Shown: positions 1-12,148, numbered from the stretch's first letter. The stretch: DNA of 64,000 nt from Elephas maximus indicus (GCF_024166365.1 NC_064827.1:49752635-49816634), one strand, 5' to 3'. Made by a program: numbers and translations. The notes: generated by a model from the sequence alone, not told the origin.

Positions 1-300
1 TACCAACTATGTATTGTGTGCCTACACTCTGCTAGGCACAGTGCAAGGCACTGAGCTAGGCGCTGGGTTACAATGCTGAGTGAAAGCATCACACAGCCTG
101 TGTTTACATTCTAGTTTTAACAGCTCAGGCAATTCATTGAGCCTCAGTTGTCTCATCCCCCAAAAAACAAAACGGGGATAATAATGCCCCTGTATAGAGT
201 TTATGAGCAAAATTAAATAGAGGACTACTTCAGTACCTGGTACACTGATACTCAACAAGGATTCTTAATAAATGGAAGTTGTTATTGCTATGTTAAAACT
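1..300 (+). repeat. Ancient mammalian repeats, MIR-like in 119-290
   Basis: Bases 119-290 read like the MIR core and tail: a GCCTCAGTT stretch, then a GGGGATAATAATGCC stretch, then an AATAAATGGAAG tail. Bases 1-118 resemble the widespread 'aggcactgtgctaggcgctgg' class of old mammalian repeat, whose family I cannot name with certainty. No coding signal is present. Confidence 0.6.
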
Positions 301-981
301 ATCCACTGTGAAGTGCTATGCAAATGTTGTTGTTGTTTTTAACATTATTTCATAGGCTTCCACAATGAACTTCCCCCAGATAGTTGAGTAGGCTTTAACA
401 ATGTGAAAAAAAAGACCCCAAGCAACTACTGAGACAGTGTAACCTTGAAGTTGTAGAGCTCAAAAGTTTCTTTCATCCTTTAAATTATCAGGGCTCAGGT
501 GTTAATAATAGTTTCTAAACTTCCCCCCAAAAGACTTTTTTCACACTGGTTGTTAGATTATCATTCTTTCATATATATTGGGCTTGGCTCAGAAGCCAAG
601 AAAAACAACAAAATCTGATTATCCTTGCTAGGTTCTAGAATTTCAAGTGTTTCATTATCTGAAGGGAAGTGGATATGGAGATAAAAATAAAAATCACATT
701 TATTATTAAATGCTAACTGAGGTACATCCATACAATGGAATATTATAAAGCCTTTGAAAATGGCGTCGATTTGAATTTATGGGAAATTAGCAAAGATAAG
801 AGGAATGTCACACAGAAACATATCTCAATTAAGAAATGACTTTAAAAAGATTGATTTACATATATATGTATATATATATATATATATATATAGGGAAAAA
901 AAGGCTAAAAAGACCAAACTGTTAACAGTAATTATGTCTGAGTGGAAAAATTAATCTCCAAGGATGACTCTGATATATACA
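301..981. other. Stretch without recognised gene; (TA)n run at its end
   Basis: AT-rich sequence with no recognisable gene or repeat family. A (TA)n microsatellite occupies about 860-892, and a variant (CA)n lies beyond the next element at 1317-1341. Confidence 0.6.
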
Positions 982-1312
982 TGTAGGTAGTCCCTGACTT
1001 ACAACACATTCTAGTTACAACCAACCACACTTTTGACTATCTTTTTCTTTTTTGTACATCTTTTCGTTAGTAATATGTACTACATACAATGTTGCAGTGT
1101 GTCATTTGCTGATAACATCATATCTGTAAGGTAATATATGTTTCCAACCCCCACAGACAAATAAAAGATCAGAAAATCAGATTTATAAAGATACTGATAA
1201 TAAAAGCCAATAATTATGAAAACTTAAAAAAAAAGTATTCGACTTAGGTCAGAACTGACTTAGAATTTAGTCATCAGAATGAAACCCCATCATAAGTTGG
1301 GGATTACCTGTA
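982..1312. mobile_element. Tigger/pogo-like nonautonomous DNA transposon
   Basis: The ends form terminal inverted repeats of about 22 bp: the left end reads GGTAGTCCCTGACTTA and the right end is the reverse complement of GGTAATCCCCAACTTATG. A TA dinucleotide sits at 1311-1312 and a mutated counterpart at 982-983, as expected for a Tc1/mariner-superfamily insertion. The interior is AT-rich and noncoding. The family name is an inference from the ends. Confidence 0.65.
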
Positions 1313-1400
1313 TCTATACACATACACATACACACACACACATTTAGGCAATATGCATTTTAAAAAGAGAATGAGTCCACAAGTTCTACAAGGAACAGGT

Positions 1401-1553
1401 AGAGGCTCTCAATCTTGGCTGCATATTAGTATCTCAATGGCCAGGATGCACCCAAGACCAATTAAATCAGCATCTCTGATTTTGATCCAGGCTTCAGAAG
1501 TTTTAAATCTCCCAGGCATTTCCAATGTGTAAACAAGGTGGAGAACCACTGCC
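1401..1553. mobile_element. MER5-like hAT (Charlie-type) element
   Basis: The ends are inverted: GGCTCTCAATCTTGGCTGCA at the left and a GTGGAGAACCACTG end at the right. In between lies the ACCAATTAAATCAGCATCTC block typical of MER5 elements. It is about 150 bp and noncoding. A second copy of this family lies at 25030-25207. Confidence 0.7.
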
Positions 1554-1811
1554 TCAGGAGTCCTTCTCCTGCATTTTCTTGCTCTTAGTAGGCACTCTTG
1601 AGGCCCTGGCTTATGAAGAGCCTCCATGGATTCCTACAACCAAGCTGTTTTCTAGGAGAAACATCAGTGTTCCCAGTATTAACAAAGTTTTATTCAGATT
1701 TAAGAATCATTTTGAAACGGGTCAAGACCAGAAATTACTTCGGCCACTGAATGGGTATAGGGAGAAGCGGTGGAAAGGGAATGGAATTAGGCTATCCAGA
1801 TTATTTGTGAG

Positions 1812-1945
1812 GTCTGTCACCTCATAGCTGTGTGGTCATGAACAAGTTATTTTTCTCTGGGCCTCAGGTTCCTCAGTGCTCTGTCTCTCAGGGTTGCTAT
1901 TAGGATTAAATGAACTACAACACATAAAAAGAGTTTTGTAAAATG
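1812..1945 (+). repeat. MIR SINE fragment
   Basis: The sequence follows the MIR core in order: TAGCTGTGTGGTCATGAACA, then a GGCCTCAGGTTCCTCA block, then GGATTAAATGAACTACA. It is an old copy with many substitutions. Confidence 0.75.
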
Positions 1946-1959
1946 TATACTATTATATG

Positions 1960-2176
1960 TAGTTGTTGCTGCTGTGCTTGGTGCTGTCGAGTTGATTTTC
2001 AACTCATGGCAACCCTACGGGACAGAGAAGAACTGCCCCATAGGGTTTTCCAGGCTGTAATCTTTACAGGAGCAGATCACCAGGTCTTTCTCCCACAGAG
2101 CCACTGGGTGAACTTGAACCAGCAACCTTTTGGTTAACAGCCGAGTGCTTAACCAGTGTTCCACAAGGGCTCTTCA
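1960..2176 (-). mobile_element. AfroSINE, longer subfamily
   Basis: Read on the minus strand this starts with the tRNA-derived head (AGCCCTTGTGGAACACTGG), passes the promoter-like 'ggttcaagttcaccc' box, and ends in the ATGAGTTGAAAATCAACTCG tail followed by (GTT/AAC)-type repeats. About 210 bp. This tail is shared with the RTE LINE of the same genome. Confidence 0.85.
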
Positions 2177-2698
2177 AAGTACTATATAAGTATTAGTATT
2201 TTTACATTTTTTAAATAATAATATGAAGATGTGCTCAAATAAAGATAATATCTGACAAAGGCACAAAAAAGTTTGCCTTAGTCTCCTATAGGAGACATAG
2301 GCCCTGGCTAGATAGGGAGACCCAAGTCAACTGAGGATTAAATAAGGGGCAAATTTATGGACTGAAATGCAAAGCAACTTGACAAGCCAAACATGAAGCA
2401 CTTCTTTCTCAGAAATCCAGAGAAGAAACTCTGAGAAAGATCTTCCCTTTGCTTTTTGAATGGCTTCCAGGAATTTATCCCAAAGTGGCACTGTCCCAGA
2501 ATAAATAGGTTTTCTTCTCATAATTAAGCCAGAGGTTCTGGGAATGGGCTGAGTACAAGGCTGAATTCATTACCGAAATTGCTTGCAATTTAATTCACGT
2601 CTCAAGGAGGCGGTCCCTACGTATCACCAGTGAAGAATCCTTGTATCTAGACTACAGTCTACATAAGTCTCTAGATTGACTTTGAAATGGGGCTTTTT
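2177..2698. other. Stretch without recognised gene or repeat
   Basis: About 520 bp of mixed sequence between an AfroSINE and the RTE insertion. I see no conserved open frame, splice pattern or known repeat family. Confidence 0.6.
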
Positions 2699-2708
2699 CT
2701 TTTCCTCT
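2699..2708. repeat. Left target-site duplication of the RTE insertion
   Basis: The 10-mer CTTTTCCTCT here recurs at 13111-13120. The two copies bracket the whole RTE plus L1 composite and mark the insertion site. Confidence 0.85.
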
Positions 2709-4302
2709 GTTGTTGTTGTTAGGTGCCATCCAGTTGGTTCTGACTCACAGCAACCCCATGTACAACAGAACAAAACACTGCCCGGTCCTGCACCATCCTC
2801 ACAATCATTGTGCTTGAGCCCGTTGTTGCAGCCACTGTGTCAATCCATCTCATTGAGGATCTTCCTCTTTTCTGCTGACCCTCTACAAAACCAAGCATGA
2901 TGTCCTTTTCCAGGGACTTGTCCCTCCTGATAACATGTCCAAAGTACATAAGACAAAGTCTCATCACCCTCACTTCTAAGAAACATTCTGGCTGTCCTTC
3001 TTCCGAGACAGATTTGTTCATTCTTCTGGCAGTCCATAATATGTTCAATATTCTTCACCGACACCACAATTCAAATGCATCAGTTCTTCTTTATTCATTC
3101 ATAATTCTTCCTTACTCATTGTCGAGTTTTCACATGAATAGAGACAACTGAGAACACCATTGCTTTGGTCAGTACCGTAGTCCTCAAAGTGACATCTTTG
3201 CGGTTTAACACTTTAAAGACGTCTTTTGCAGCAGATTTGCCCGATGCAATACATCGTTTGATTTCTTAATTGCTGCTTTCATGGTCATTGATTGTGGATC
3301 CAAGTAAAATGAAATCCTTGACAACTTGAATATTTTCTGTTTATCATGATGTTGCTTATTTGTCCAATTGTGAGGATTTTTGTTTTCTTTTTTTTGAGGT
3401 TTAACCCATAGTAAAGGCTGTAGTCTTTGATCTTCATTAGTAAGTGCTTCAAGTCATCTTCGTTTTTAGCAAGCGAGGTTGTGTCATCTGTATATTACAG
3501 GTTGTTAATGAGTCTTCCAATCCTGATGCCAAGTTTTTCTTTATATAGCCCAGCTTCTTGGATTATTTGCTCAGCATACAGATTAAATAAGTATGGTGAA
3601 AGGATACAACTCTGACATACACCTTTGCTGACTTTAAGCCATGCAGTATCCCTTTGTTCTGTTTGAACAACTGCCTCTTGGTCTATGTACAGGTTCCTCA
3701 TGAGCACAATTAAGTGATTGTGCTGAAATTCCCATTGTTCACAATGTTATCCATAATTTGTTATGATCCACACAGTCGGGCTTCTTTGCATAGACGACAA
3801 AACACAGGTAAACATCTTTCTGGTAGTCTCTGGTTTCTGCCAAGATCCATCTGACATGAAGAATGATATCCCTCGTTCCAGGTCCTCTTGACTTTCTAGC
3901 ATTTCCCTGTCAATGTACTGCTGCAATCACTTTTGAATTCTCTTCAGCAAAATTTTACTTGTGTGTGATATTAATGATATTGTTCAGTAATTTCCGCATT
4001 CTGTGGAACACCTTTCTTTGGAAATGGCACAAATATAGATCTGTTCCAGTCGGTTGGCCAGGTAACTGTCTTCCAAATTTCTTGGCATAGGTGAGTGAGC
4101 ACCTCCAGCACTGCATGGGTTTGTTGAAACATCTCAATTGCTATTCCATCAATTCCTGAAGCCATGCTTTTTGCCAATGCTTTCAGTGCAGCTCGGACTT
4201 CTTCCTTCAATACCATTGATTCTTAGTCACATGCTGCCTCCTGAAATGGTTGAACGTTGACCAATTCTTTTTGCTACAGTGACTCTGTGTATTCCTTCCG
4301 TC
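2709..4302 (-). pseudogene. RTE ORF remnant, reverse transcriptase part
   Basis: Minus-strand frames encode degraded fragments of the RTE reverse transcriptase. One fragment at 3495-3707 includes VCQSCILSPYLFNLYAEQII, matching the conserved RT block after the catalytic centre of BovB-type proteins. One at 3971-4216 contains SGIDGIAIEMFQ. One at 2719-3048 carries the C-terminal GRPSMRWID-like block (here GRSSMRWID). The frames are separated by stops and shifts, so no functional protein is made. Homologous 3' pieces occur at 22991, 26777, 38281, 43314 and 54486. Confidence 0.8.
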
Positions 4303-4318
4303 TTTTTTTTTTTTTTTT

Positions 4319-5230
4319 GTACTTTAGATAAAAGTTTACAGAACAAACTAGCTTCTCTTTAAAGTGTTAGTACACATATTGTTTTATGACATTGGTTAAC
4401 AACCCCACGACATGTCAACACTCTCCCTTCTCGACCTTGGGTACCCTATTACCAGCTTTCCTGTCCCCTCCTGCCTTCTACTCCTTGCCCTTGAGCTGGT
4501 GTGCTCATTTAATCTCGTTTTGTTTTATGGTCCTGTCTAATCTTTGGATGAAGAGTGAACCTCAGGAGTGACTTCATTACTGAGCTAAACAGTTTTCCAG
4601 GGGCCATACTCTCAGGGTTTCTCCAGTCTCTGTCAGATCAGTAAGTCTGATCTTTTTTTGTGAGTTAGAATTTTGCTTTACATTTTTCTCCAGCTCTGTC
4701 CGGGACCCTTTATTGTGATCCCTGTCAGAGCAGTCGGTGGTGGTAGCCAGGCACCATCTAGTTGTACTGGACTCAGTCTCGTGAAGGCCATAGTAGTTGT
4801 GGCTCATCAGTCCTTTGGACTAATCTTTCCCTTGTGTCTTTGATTTTCTTCATTCTCCCTTGCTCCCGAAGGGGTGAGACCAGTGGAGTATCTTAGATGG
4901 CTGCTCACAGGCTTTTAAGACCCCAGGTGCTACTCATCAAAGTAGAATGCAGAACATTTTCTCTATAAACTCTGTTATGCCAGTTAAGCTAGATGTTCCC
5001 TGAGACCATGGTGCTCACAGCCCTCAGCTCAGTAATTCGGTCCCTCAGGGAGTTTAGATGTGTCTACGCAGCTTCCACTACCTTGCCTTGTACAAGTTGT
5101 GCTGGATTCCCCAGTATTATGTACTGTCTTATCCTTCACCAAAGTTACCTCTTATCTATTGCCTATTTAGTGTTTTTCCATCCCCACTCCTCCTCTCCCT
5201 CAGAACCATCAAAGATTGTTTCTTTTTGTG
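4319..5230 (-). repeat. L1 3'UTR of this afrotherian L1 lineage
   Basis: Noncoding 3' part of the L1. Close relatives of the same 3'UTR recur at 18791-20133, 53310-53877, 57295-57981 and 59957-60169, which defines a recurring young family with more than one 3'UTR subtype. Confidence 0.8.
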
Positions 5231-8200
5231 TGTAAACCTTTTCATGAGTTTTTATAGTAGTGGTATCATACAATATTTGTCCTTTTGTGGTTGACTTATT
5301 TTACTCAGCATAATGCCCTCCAGATTCATTCATGTTGTAAGATGCTTCATGGATTTGTCATTGTTCTTTATCATTGAGTAGTAATCCATTGTGTGTGTGT
5401 ACCATAGTTTGTTTATGCATTCATCTGTGGATGGGCACCTAGGTTGTTTCCATCTTTTTGCTATTGTGAATAATGCTGCAATGAACATAGGTGTGCATAT
5501 GTCTATTCATGTGATGGCTCTTATTTCTCTAAGGTATATTCCTAGGAGTGGGATTGCTGAATCACATGGTATTTCTATTTCTAGCTTTCTAAGGAAGTAC
5601 CATATCGTTTTCCAAAACGCCTGTACCATTTGGCATGCCCACCAGCAGTACATACGAGTTTCAGTCTCCCTGCAGCTTCTCCAAAATTTGTTATTTCCTG
5701 TTTTTTTGATCTGTGCCAGTAATGCCAGGGTGGGATGGTATCTCATTGTGGTTTTGATTTGCATTTCTCTAATGATTAGTGATTGCGAGCATTTCCTCAT
5801 GTATCTGTTAGCCGCTTGAATGCCTTCTTTGATGAAGTGTCTGTTCATTTCCTTTCCCCATTTTTTTAGTTGGATTATTTGTCTTTTTGTTTTAGAGGTG
5901 TTGGACTTCCTATAGATTAGAGATTAGACCTTTGTGGGATTTTTAATGGCCAAAAAAATTTTCCCAGTTTGTAGGTTTTCTTTTTATTCTTTTGGTGAAA
6001 TCTTTTCATGAGCATAAGTGTTTAATTTTTAGAAAATCTCAGTTATCTAGCTTATCTTCTGGAGTTTGTGTGTTGTTAGTTATGGTTTGTGTCCTGTTAA
6101 TGCTGTGTATTAGGGCCTCTGGTGGTGTTCCTATTTTTCTTCGATGATCTTTATAGTTTCTGTTTTATATTTAGGTCTTTCATCCATTTTGAATTAGTTT
6201 TTGTGTACAGTGTGAGGTACGCGTCCTATTTCATTTTTTTGCAGATGGACATCCAGTTTTGCCAGCACCATTTGTTAAAAAGACTTTCTTTTACCCATTT
6301 GGTGGATTTTGGGCCCTTGTCAAAGATCTGATGACTGTAGATGGATGGATTTACACCTGGGTTCTCAATTCTGTTCCATTGGTCAATGTATGTGTTCTTG
6401 TACAAGTACCAGACTATTTTAGCTATCACAGCTGTATAGTAGGTTCCGAGGTCAGGTAGTGCGAGTCCTCCTACTTTATTCTTCCCCTCCAATAGTGCTT
6501 TACTTATCTGGGGCCTCTTCCCTTTCCATATAAAGTTAACGATTAGTTTTTCCAACTGTTAAAAGAATGTCGTTGGTGTTTAGATCGGGATTGCATTGTA
6601 TTTGTAAATTGCTTTGGGTAGAATTGTCATTTTCACAACGTTGAATCTACCTTACCATGAGCATGGTTTTTCCATTTATGTAGATCTTTTTTGGTTTCTT
6701 GCAGTAGTCTTTTGTAGTTTTCTTAGCATAGGTCTTTTACATCCCTGTTAGATTTATTCCTTAGTATTTTTTTTTTTTTTTAGGGGCTGTTATAAATGGT
6801 ATTGTGTTCCTGATTTCCTTTTCATCATTCTCTTTACTGGTGTGTAGAAATTCAACTGATTTTTGTATATTTATCTTATATCATGCTACTCTGCTGAATC
6901 TTTCTACTAGTTCCAGTAGTTTCCTTATGGAGTCTTTTGGGTTTTCTATGTATATAGTATCATATCATACAGGAATAGGGACAGTCTTACTTCTTCATTA
7001 CCAATTTGGATGCCCTTTATTTCTTTTTCTTGCCTTATCGCTCTAGCTAGAACTTCCAGCACAATGTTAAATAGGAATGGTGATAAAGGGCATCCTTGTC
7101 TTGTTCCTGTTCTCAAGGGGAATGTTTTCAGCCTCTCTCCATTAAGAATGATGTTGGCTGTTGGTTTTGTATAGATACGCTTTATTGAGAAATTTCCCTT
7201 CTATACCTATTTTATTGAGAGTTTTTATCAGGAATGAGTGTTGAACTTTATCAAATGCTTTTTCTGCATCAATTGAAATGATCGTGTAATTATTTCATTT
7301 TCTTTTATTTATGTGGTGGATTAGGTTGGTTGATTTTCTAATGTGGAACCATCCCCACATACATGGTATGAATCCTCTTTGGTCATGGTGTGCTATTTTT
7401 TTGATATGATGCTGAATTCTTTTGAGAATTTTTGCATCTATATTCATGAGAGATATTGGTCTGTAATTCTCTTTTTTTGTGGTGTCATTGCCCAGTTTTG
7501 GTATCAGGGTTATGCTGGCTTCATAGAAAGAATTCAGAAGTAACCCACCCTTCCTTTTCTATGTTCTGAAATAGTTTGAGTAGTACTGGTGTAAGCTTTT
7601 CTCTGAATGTTTGATAGAATTCTCCAGTGAAGTCATCTGAGTCAGGGCTTTTTTTTGTTGGGAGTTTTTTTTTTTTTATGATTACTTTTTCAATCTCTTC
7701 TCTTGTTAAGGGTCTGTTCAGATTTTCAACATCATTTTGTGTTAGTTTGGGTAGGTAGTGTGTTTCTAGAAATTTGTCCATTTCCTCTAGGTTTTCAAAT
7801 TTGTCAGAGTATAGTTTTTCATACATAATACTCTGTTACGATCCTTCTTATTTCAGTTGGGTCTGTAGTAATGTCCCCATTTCGTGTCTTATTTGGCCTA
7901 TTTGCTTCCTCTCCTGTTTTTCTTTTGTCAGTTTGGTCAGTGGTTTGTTGATTTTGTTGATCTTTTCAACGAAGCAACTTTTGGTTTTGTTGATTCTTTC
8001 TATTTTTTTATTCCCTATTTAATTTATTTCTGCTCTGATCTTTATTATTTCTTTTTTTTCTGGTGGCTGTGGGCTTCTTTCGCTGTTCTCTTTCTGTTTG
8101 TTCTGGTTGTGTAGCTAATGTTTTGATTTTGTCCTTTCTTCTTTTTTGATGTGTGTGTCTATTGCTATAAATTTACCTCTGAGCACTGCCTTTGCTGTGT

Positions 8201-9060
8201 CCCAAAGGTTTTAGTATGATGTGTTTTCACTTTTTTTTTTTCTAGGAATTTTTTGATTCCATCTTTGATTTTTTTCTATTACCCAGTGGTTTTTAAGCAG
8301 GGTGTTATTCAGTATCCACATAATTGATTTTTTTTTTTCCTTGCTCTTCCTATTGTTAATTTCTACCTTGATGGTATTGTGATCAGAGAAAATACTTTGT
8401 ATAATCTCAATGTTTTGAATTTTGTTGAGGGTTGCTTTGTGGCCTAAGAAGTGATCTATTCTACAGAATGTTCCATGTGCATTGGAAAAGAATGTGCACT
8501 TTGCAGCTGTTGGGTGGAGTGTTTTGCATATGTCTATGAGTTCAAGTGGGCTGAGTGTAGCCTTTAGATCTTCTGTAACTTTATTGAGTTTCTTTATAGA
8601 TATTCTGTTATTTATCAAGAGTGGTGTGTTGAAGTCTCCTACTATTATTGTAGAGCTGTCAATTTCTCTTTTCACTGCTGTTAGAGTTTGTTTTATGTAT
8701 TTTGGATCCCTGTCATTGGGTGCATAGGTGTTTATTACAGTTAAGTCTTCATAATGTATCTTCCCTTTAATCATTATATAGTGCCCTTCTTTGTCTTTAT
8801 GGTGGATTTTGTTTTAAAGTTTATTTTATCTGAGATTAGTATTGCCACTCCTGCTCTATTTTTGGCAGCTGGTTGCTTGATATATTTTTTCCATCCTCTG
8901 ATTTTTAATAAATTTGTATCTTTGCTTCTAAGGTGTGTCTCTTGTAAACAGCATATTGATGAATCCTGGTTTTTTTTTTTTTATCCATTCTGTCACTCTC
9001 TGTGTTTTTATGGGTGCATTTAGGCCATTTACTTTCAGTGTAATTATTGATAGGTGTGAG
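5230..9060 (-). pseudogene. L1 ORF2 remnant (endonuclease, RT, C-terminal domain)
   Basis: Degraded L1 ORF2, normally a 1,200-1,300-residue endonuclease and reverse transcriptase that drives target-primed reverse transcription. The endonuclease is open for 187 codons at 8211-8774, with INTYAPN, VGDFNT and SDHNTI motifs at the expected spacing. RT-region fragments lie at 7521-7826. The catalytic FADD box, at about 6953-6979, reads FLYD in the intact-looking frame, so an essential aspartate is lost, and the frame shifts just after. Post-RT fragments occur at 6226-6555 (WKGKRPQISKALL) and 5507-5848. Stops and frameshifts are scattered throughout. The start at about 9060 is approximate. Confidence 0.85.
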
Positions 9061-9600
9061 TTTATTGCTTATTTTTTGCAGTGGGGTTTTTTTGTTTGTT
9101 TTTGTGGTGGTGACATTTTCTTCATTCTTCTTACTTTCCTGTACTGAATTCCTTTGTTTGCGGGTTTTTTTTGTTTGTTTGTTTTTTTCATTTATTTTTG
9201 TATATTTTGTTTTTACTGAAACTTTTATGTTTTTCTTCTTTATTTTGATGAGTAAGTTTGTTAACTCCTTTGTGGTTACCTTGAAATTTACCCTTATCTT
9301 CCTAGGTTTGAACCAGTTTTTTATTACTTGGTATTGCCTTGCCTATCTCTCCATTAGAGAGTTCTATAACTACACCGTTTATTCCCTCTTATTGCTCTGA
9401 CGTTGTTGTCATTTGCAGATTAACCTCTCCGGTTCCCTGTTGTAAATCTTTTAGTTTTAAATAGTCCTTGAGAGTTCATTTCCTAGGTTGGTATCTGGCT
9501 GGTGCAATCTTGCCTCCTAGATTCAGGCCATCATCTGATGTTATTTGTTGTCAAACCAAAGGACTCCCTTTAGTAATTCTCTTAAGTTTGGTTTGGTTTT
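9061..9600 (-). other. L1 inter-ORF spacer
   Basis: About 0.5 kb of T-rich plus-strand sequence between the ORF1 and ORF2 remnants. I see no coding motif. Its length is larger than the short spacer of human L1, although the exact ORF borders are uncertain. Confidence 0.5.
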
Positions 9601-10540
9601 TACATATTCCCTTAATTTCTGTTAATCTGTAAATGTCCTAATTTCACCATCATATTTGAACAAGTATTCTGCAGGATATGGTATTCTTGGTTGGCAATTT
9701 TTTCCATTCAAGGTTTTATATATGTCATCCCATTGCCTTCTTGCCTGCATGGTTTCTGCCAAGTAATCAGAGATTAGTCTTATTGTTTCCCCTCTTTACG
9801 TGACTTTTCACTTTTCTCAAGCTGCTCTTAGGATTCTTTCCTTGTCTTTGGTTTTAGGGAGTGTGATTACGATACGCCTAGGTGATTTTCTTTTGGGGTC
9901 TATCCTATATGGTGTTTGTTGAGTTTCTTGGATGGTCAGCTTTTCCTCTCTCATGATATTAGGGAATTTTTCTGACAGCAATTCAATGATTCTCTCTGTG
10001 TTTTCTGTTTTCTCTCCCTGTTCTGGAACTCTGATCACTCATAAATTTTTGCTTTTGATTGTGTCCCACATCATTCTCAGGGTTTCCTGATTTTTCTTCA
10101 TTCTTTTTTCTGATTTTTCTTAAAACAAATCAGTATCCAAGTATTTGTCTTCAGTTTTGCTGATCCTGTCTTCCATTATTTCAAACCTGCTCCTCAGCCC
10201 TTCTATGACAGTGTCCATTTCTGAAATCTTGTTGTTTATCTTTTGGGTATCTAATTGTTGTTTCGTATGATTTCTAGTTGTGAATTTACTTTGACATTTT
10301 GTTCCTATGTTATTTTCCTGAATTCTTCCATTGTTTTGTGTGTATTTTCCATGATTTTGTCTGCGTTTTCCATGAATTTGTCTATATTTGACTCATTTTT
10401 GTCTGATTTTTGCTTCAACTCGTGGATAGCTTTGAACATTAGAGATTTGAATTCCCTATCAGGTAGGTCCAGTGCCTTTTCTTCTATTAGAAAGTTATTT
10501 GGTGTTTTATTTTGGACACCTACTGGAACCATCCTGTCCT
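9600..10540 (-). pseudogene. L1 ORF1 remnant (RNA-binding chaperone)
   Basis: L1 ORF1 normally makes a trimeric coiled-coil RNA-binding protein. Two open segments remain. 10305-10532 is rich in K/E/D with a heptad-like run, consistent with the coiled coil. 9817-10038 includes RIDPKRKSPRRIVI, which matches the basic C-terminal RNA-binding block. The rest is interrupted by stops. The ends are approximate. Confidence 0.75.
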
Positions 10541-12133
10541 GTTTTTTTTAATATGTTTTGATATTGTCTGCTGTCTTTGGGACATTCAGTAATTATTTTC
10601 TTTGTTTATTAATTGTAGATTTGTTTGTTTCATCTGCTTTTTTGTTTTATTTGGCTATGTTTGAGCAGGCAGGCTGTGTGTTCTTTGTTGTTTGCTTGTC
10701 TGTGAGCACGATACTTTTCACTTCCTTGTCCAATGGGCAAGAACAATCACTCAGCTATGGTGCAGCAGGGTAGGTCTAGCTGAAGGGGAGGGGATGGGAT
10801 GTGTTGTTTGTGGCATATACTGGGGCCAACAGAGCGGGCTGGGGGTCAATGCAGGGCAGGTTCCAGTAGGCCATGCCTGTGCTGCTCTGGGATGCAATGT
10901 TCAGTGCACAGTACAGGTATGCAGGAGGGAGGGGGGAGGTTGTGATGTGTGGAGCTAAGTTGAGTATGGGAAAGAAGAGAGATGGGGAGAGAAAAAAAGG
11001 CCAAAAAAAAAAAAAATGTTGAGAAAGCCTGTTGTTGGAGCGGAGAGACAAGAAACCAAGAAATGAAGAAAAACACAAAGGAAAAACATGAAAGAGAAAA
11101 TAAATAAATAAATAAATAATTTCTTTAAAAGAAAGAAATGCCCCCAGGGATCCTGCCAGCAACCAGGGAAGTGGCTCACAGGCCTTGGGACACAGCCCAC
11201 TCAGAAAAGGCAGAGATGGTTTACAGCACCAGGTATTCAGGAGACAGGAAAAGAAGGAAAGCAGTGAGAGAAGAGAAACTGAGAAATGAAGAAAAACAAA
11301 AAGAAAAAAAAAACAGATAAAAAGAAAAAAAGAAATGTCCCCAGGGATCCCACCAACACAGTTCCACAGACTGGGGAAGTGGTTCCCAAGCCTCGCAGTA
11401 TAGCCCAGCTAGAAGGGGCAGAGATGGCACACAGTGCCAGAAACTCAGGAGACAGGAAAAGAAGGTAAGTAGAGAGAAAGATGAGAAACGAAGAAATGAA
11501 GGGGGAAAAAAAGGCCCCAGGGATCCCACCAGCATGGTGGTACAGACCAGAAAAGGAGTTCTCCAGCTGAGCGGTGGGTCATAGCCTGTCAAGAAGAAGC
11601 AAAGATGTCACACAGAGCCAGATACTTGAAAGAAAGGAAGGGGAGGAGGTAAGGGACAAGGAAGAAACCAAAAGAAGCAAAAAAAAAAAAAAAAGCAACA
11701 GCAGCTACAAAGAAGTGGTACTGAAGGAGCCGCCTGGTGTGGGTGAGGTGAATCCAAGCAGTGGAGACCAAGCAAGGAGAAGAAGGGTGGGGGGTGGGAA
11801 AGTATGTATCACTGGTTACTGGGTGCTCTGTCTCTTGTGGGGAGCTCCATGAAGCTGCTTTCTCATACTCCCTGTATGCCAATCTCCAACAGGAGTCCAA
11901 GATGGCGAATCTGTGCTGCATTAGCTGATGAGAGACCTCTGCTCCGTATCTCTCCTTGCTCTCTGTTCTCTCTCACTTTCTTATTCCATTTGGTGCTTGG
12001 TTGAGTTCTTTATCCTTTCATCGACACTTAAGGTTCCAGGATTGATGTTTGTCTCTGTTTTACTTAGTTTTCGAATCTTTGCTGTGGAGGGACTGTGTGG
12101 TGCTTCTGCCTATAGTGCCATATTAGCTCTGCC
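10541..12133 (-). promoter_or_regulatory. L1 5'UTR / internal promoter region
   Basis: GA-rich (plus strand) region between ORF1 and the 5' end of the element. It contains tandem units and a CAAGATGGCGAAT motif at 11898-11909 that fits the YY1 site found near L1 5' ends. The extreme 5' end on the minus strand, GGCAGAGCTAATATGGCACT, also holds a YY1-like core. Promoter function is inferred from L1 biology. Confidence 0.7.
11130..11640 (-). repeat. Tandem monomers in the L1 5'UTR
   Basis: Three successive units share a CCAGGGATCC(C/T) start at 11144, 11341 and 11517, followed by a CAGA-CTGGGG-like block, a GGCAGAGATGG-like block and a CAGGAGACAGGAAAAGAAGG-like end, then an A-rich linker. Spacing is 197 and 176 bp. 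A partial A-rich unit precedes them at about 11036-11095. Similar promoter monomers are known in rodent L1; here the linker length differs between units. Confidence 0.75.
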
Positions 12134-12148
12134 TTCTCCTTCCATCTT

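Larger units (their letters stand above)
4303..12133 (-). mobile_element. Near full-length L1 LINE inserted in the RTE
   Basis: The element runs from a poly-T (poly-A on its own strand) at 4303-4318 to a 5' end at about 12133. It contains in order a 3'UTR, degraded ORF2, a spacer, degraded ORF1 and a 1.5-kb 5'UTR with tandem units. Flanking copies of a CCTTCC(G/A)TCTT motif at about 4291-4304 and 12135-12148 are its target-site duplication, and the RTE sequence continues directly across the site. The length of about 7.8 kb is longer than a typical 6-kb mammalian L1, mainly because of the long 5'UTR and inter-ORF spacer. Many stops show it is inactive. Confidence 0.9.

Noticed and set aside
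860-892. Tandem repeat resembling a CRISPR or regulatory array
   Set aside because: It is a plain (TA)n microsatellite, as at 35160-35191 and the (TG)n at 46661; no repeat-spacer structure exists in the window.
5391-5819. 142-codon plus-strand frame
   Set aside because: It is the antisense shadow of the L1 ORF2 C-terminal region.
8211-8774. 187-codon frame as a possible host gene
   Set aside because: It is the L1 endonuclease remnant, with the L1 motif order and neighbouring ORF2 fragments in other frames.
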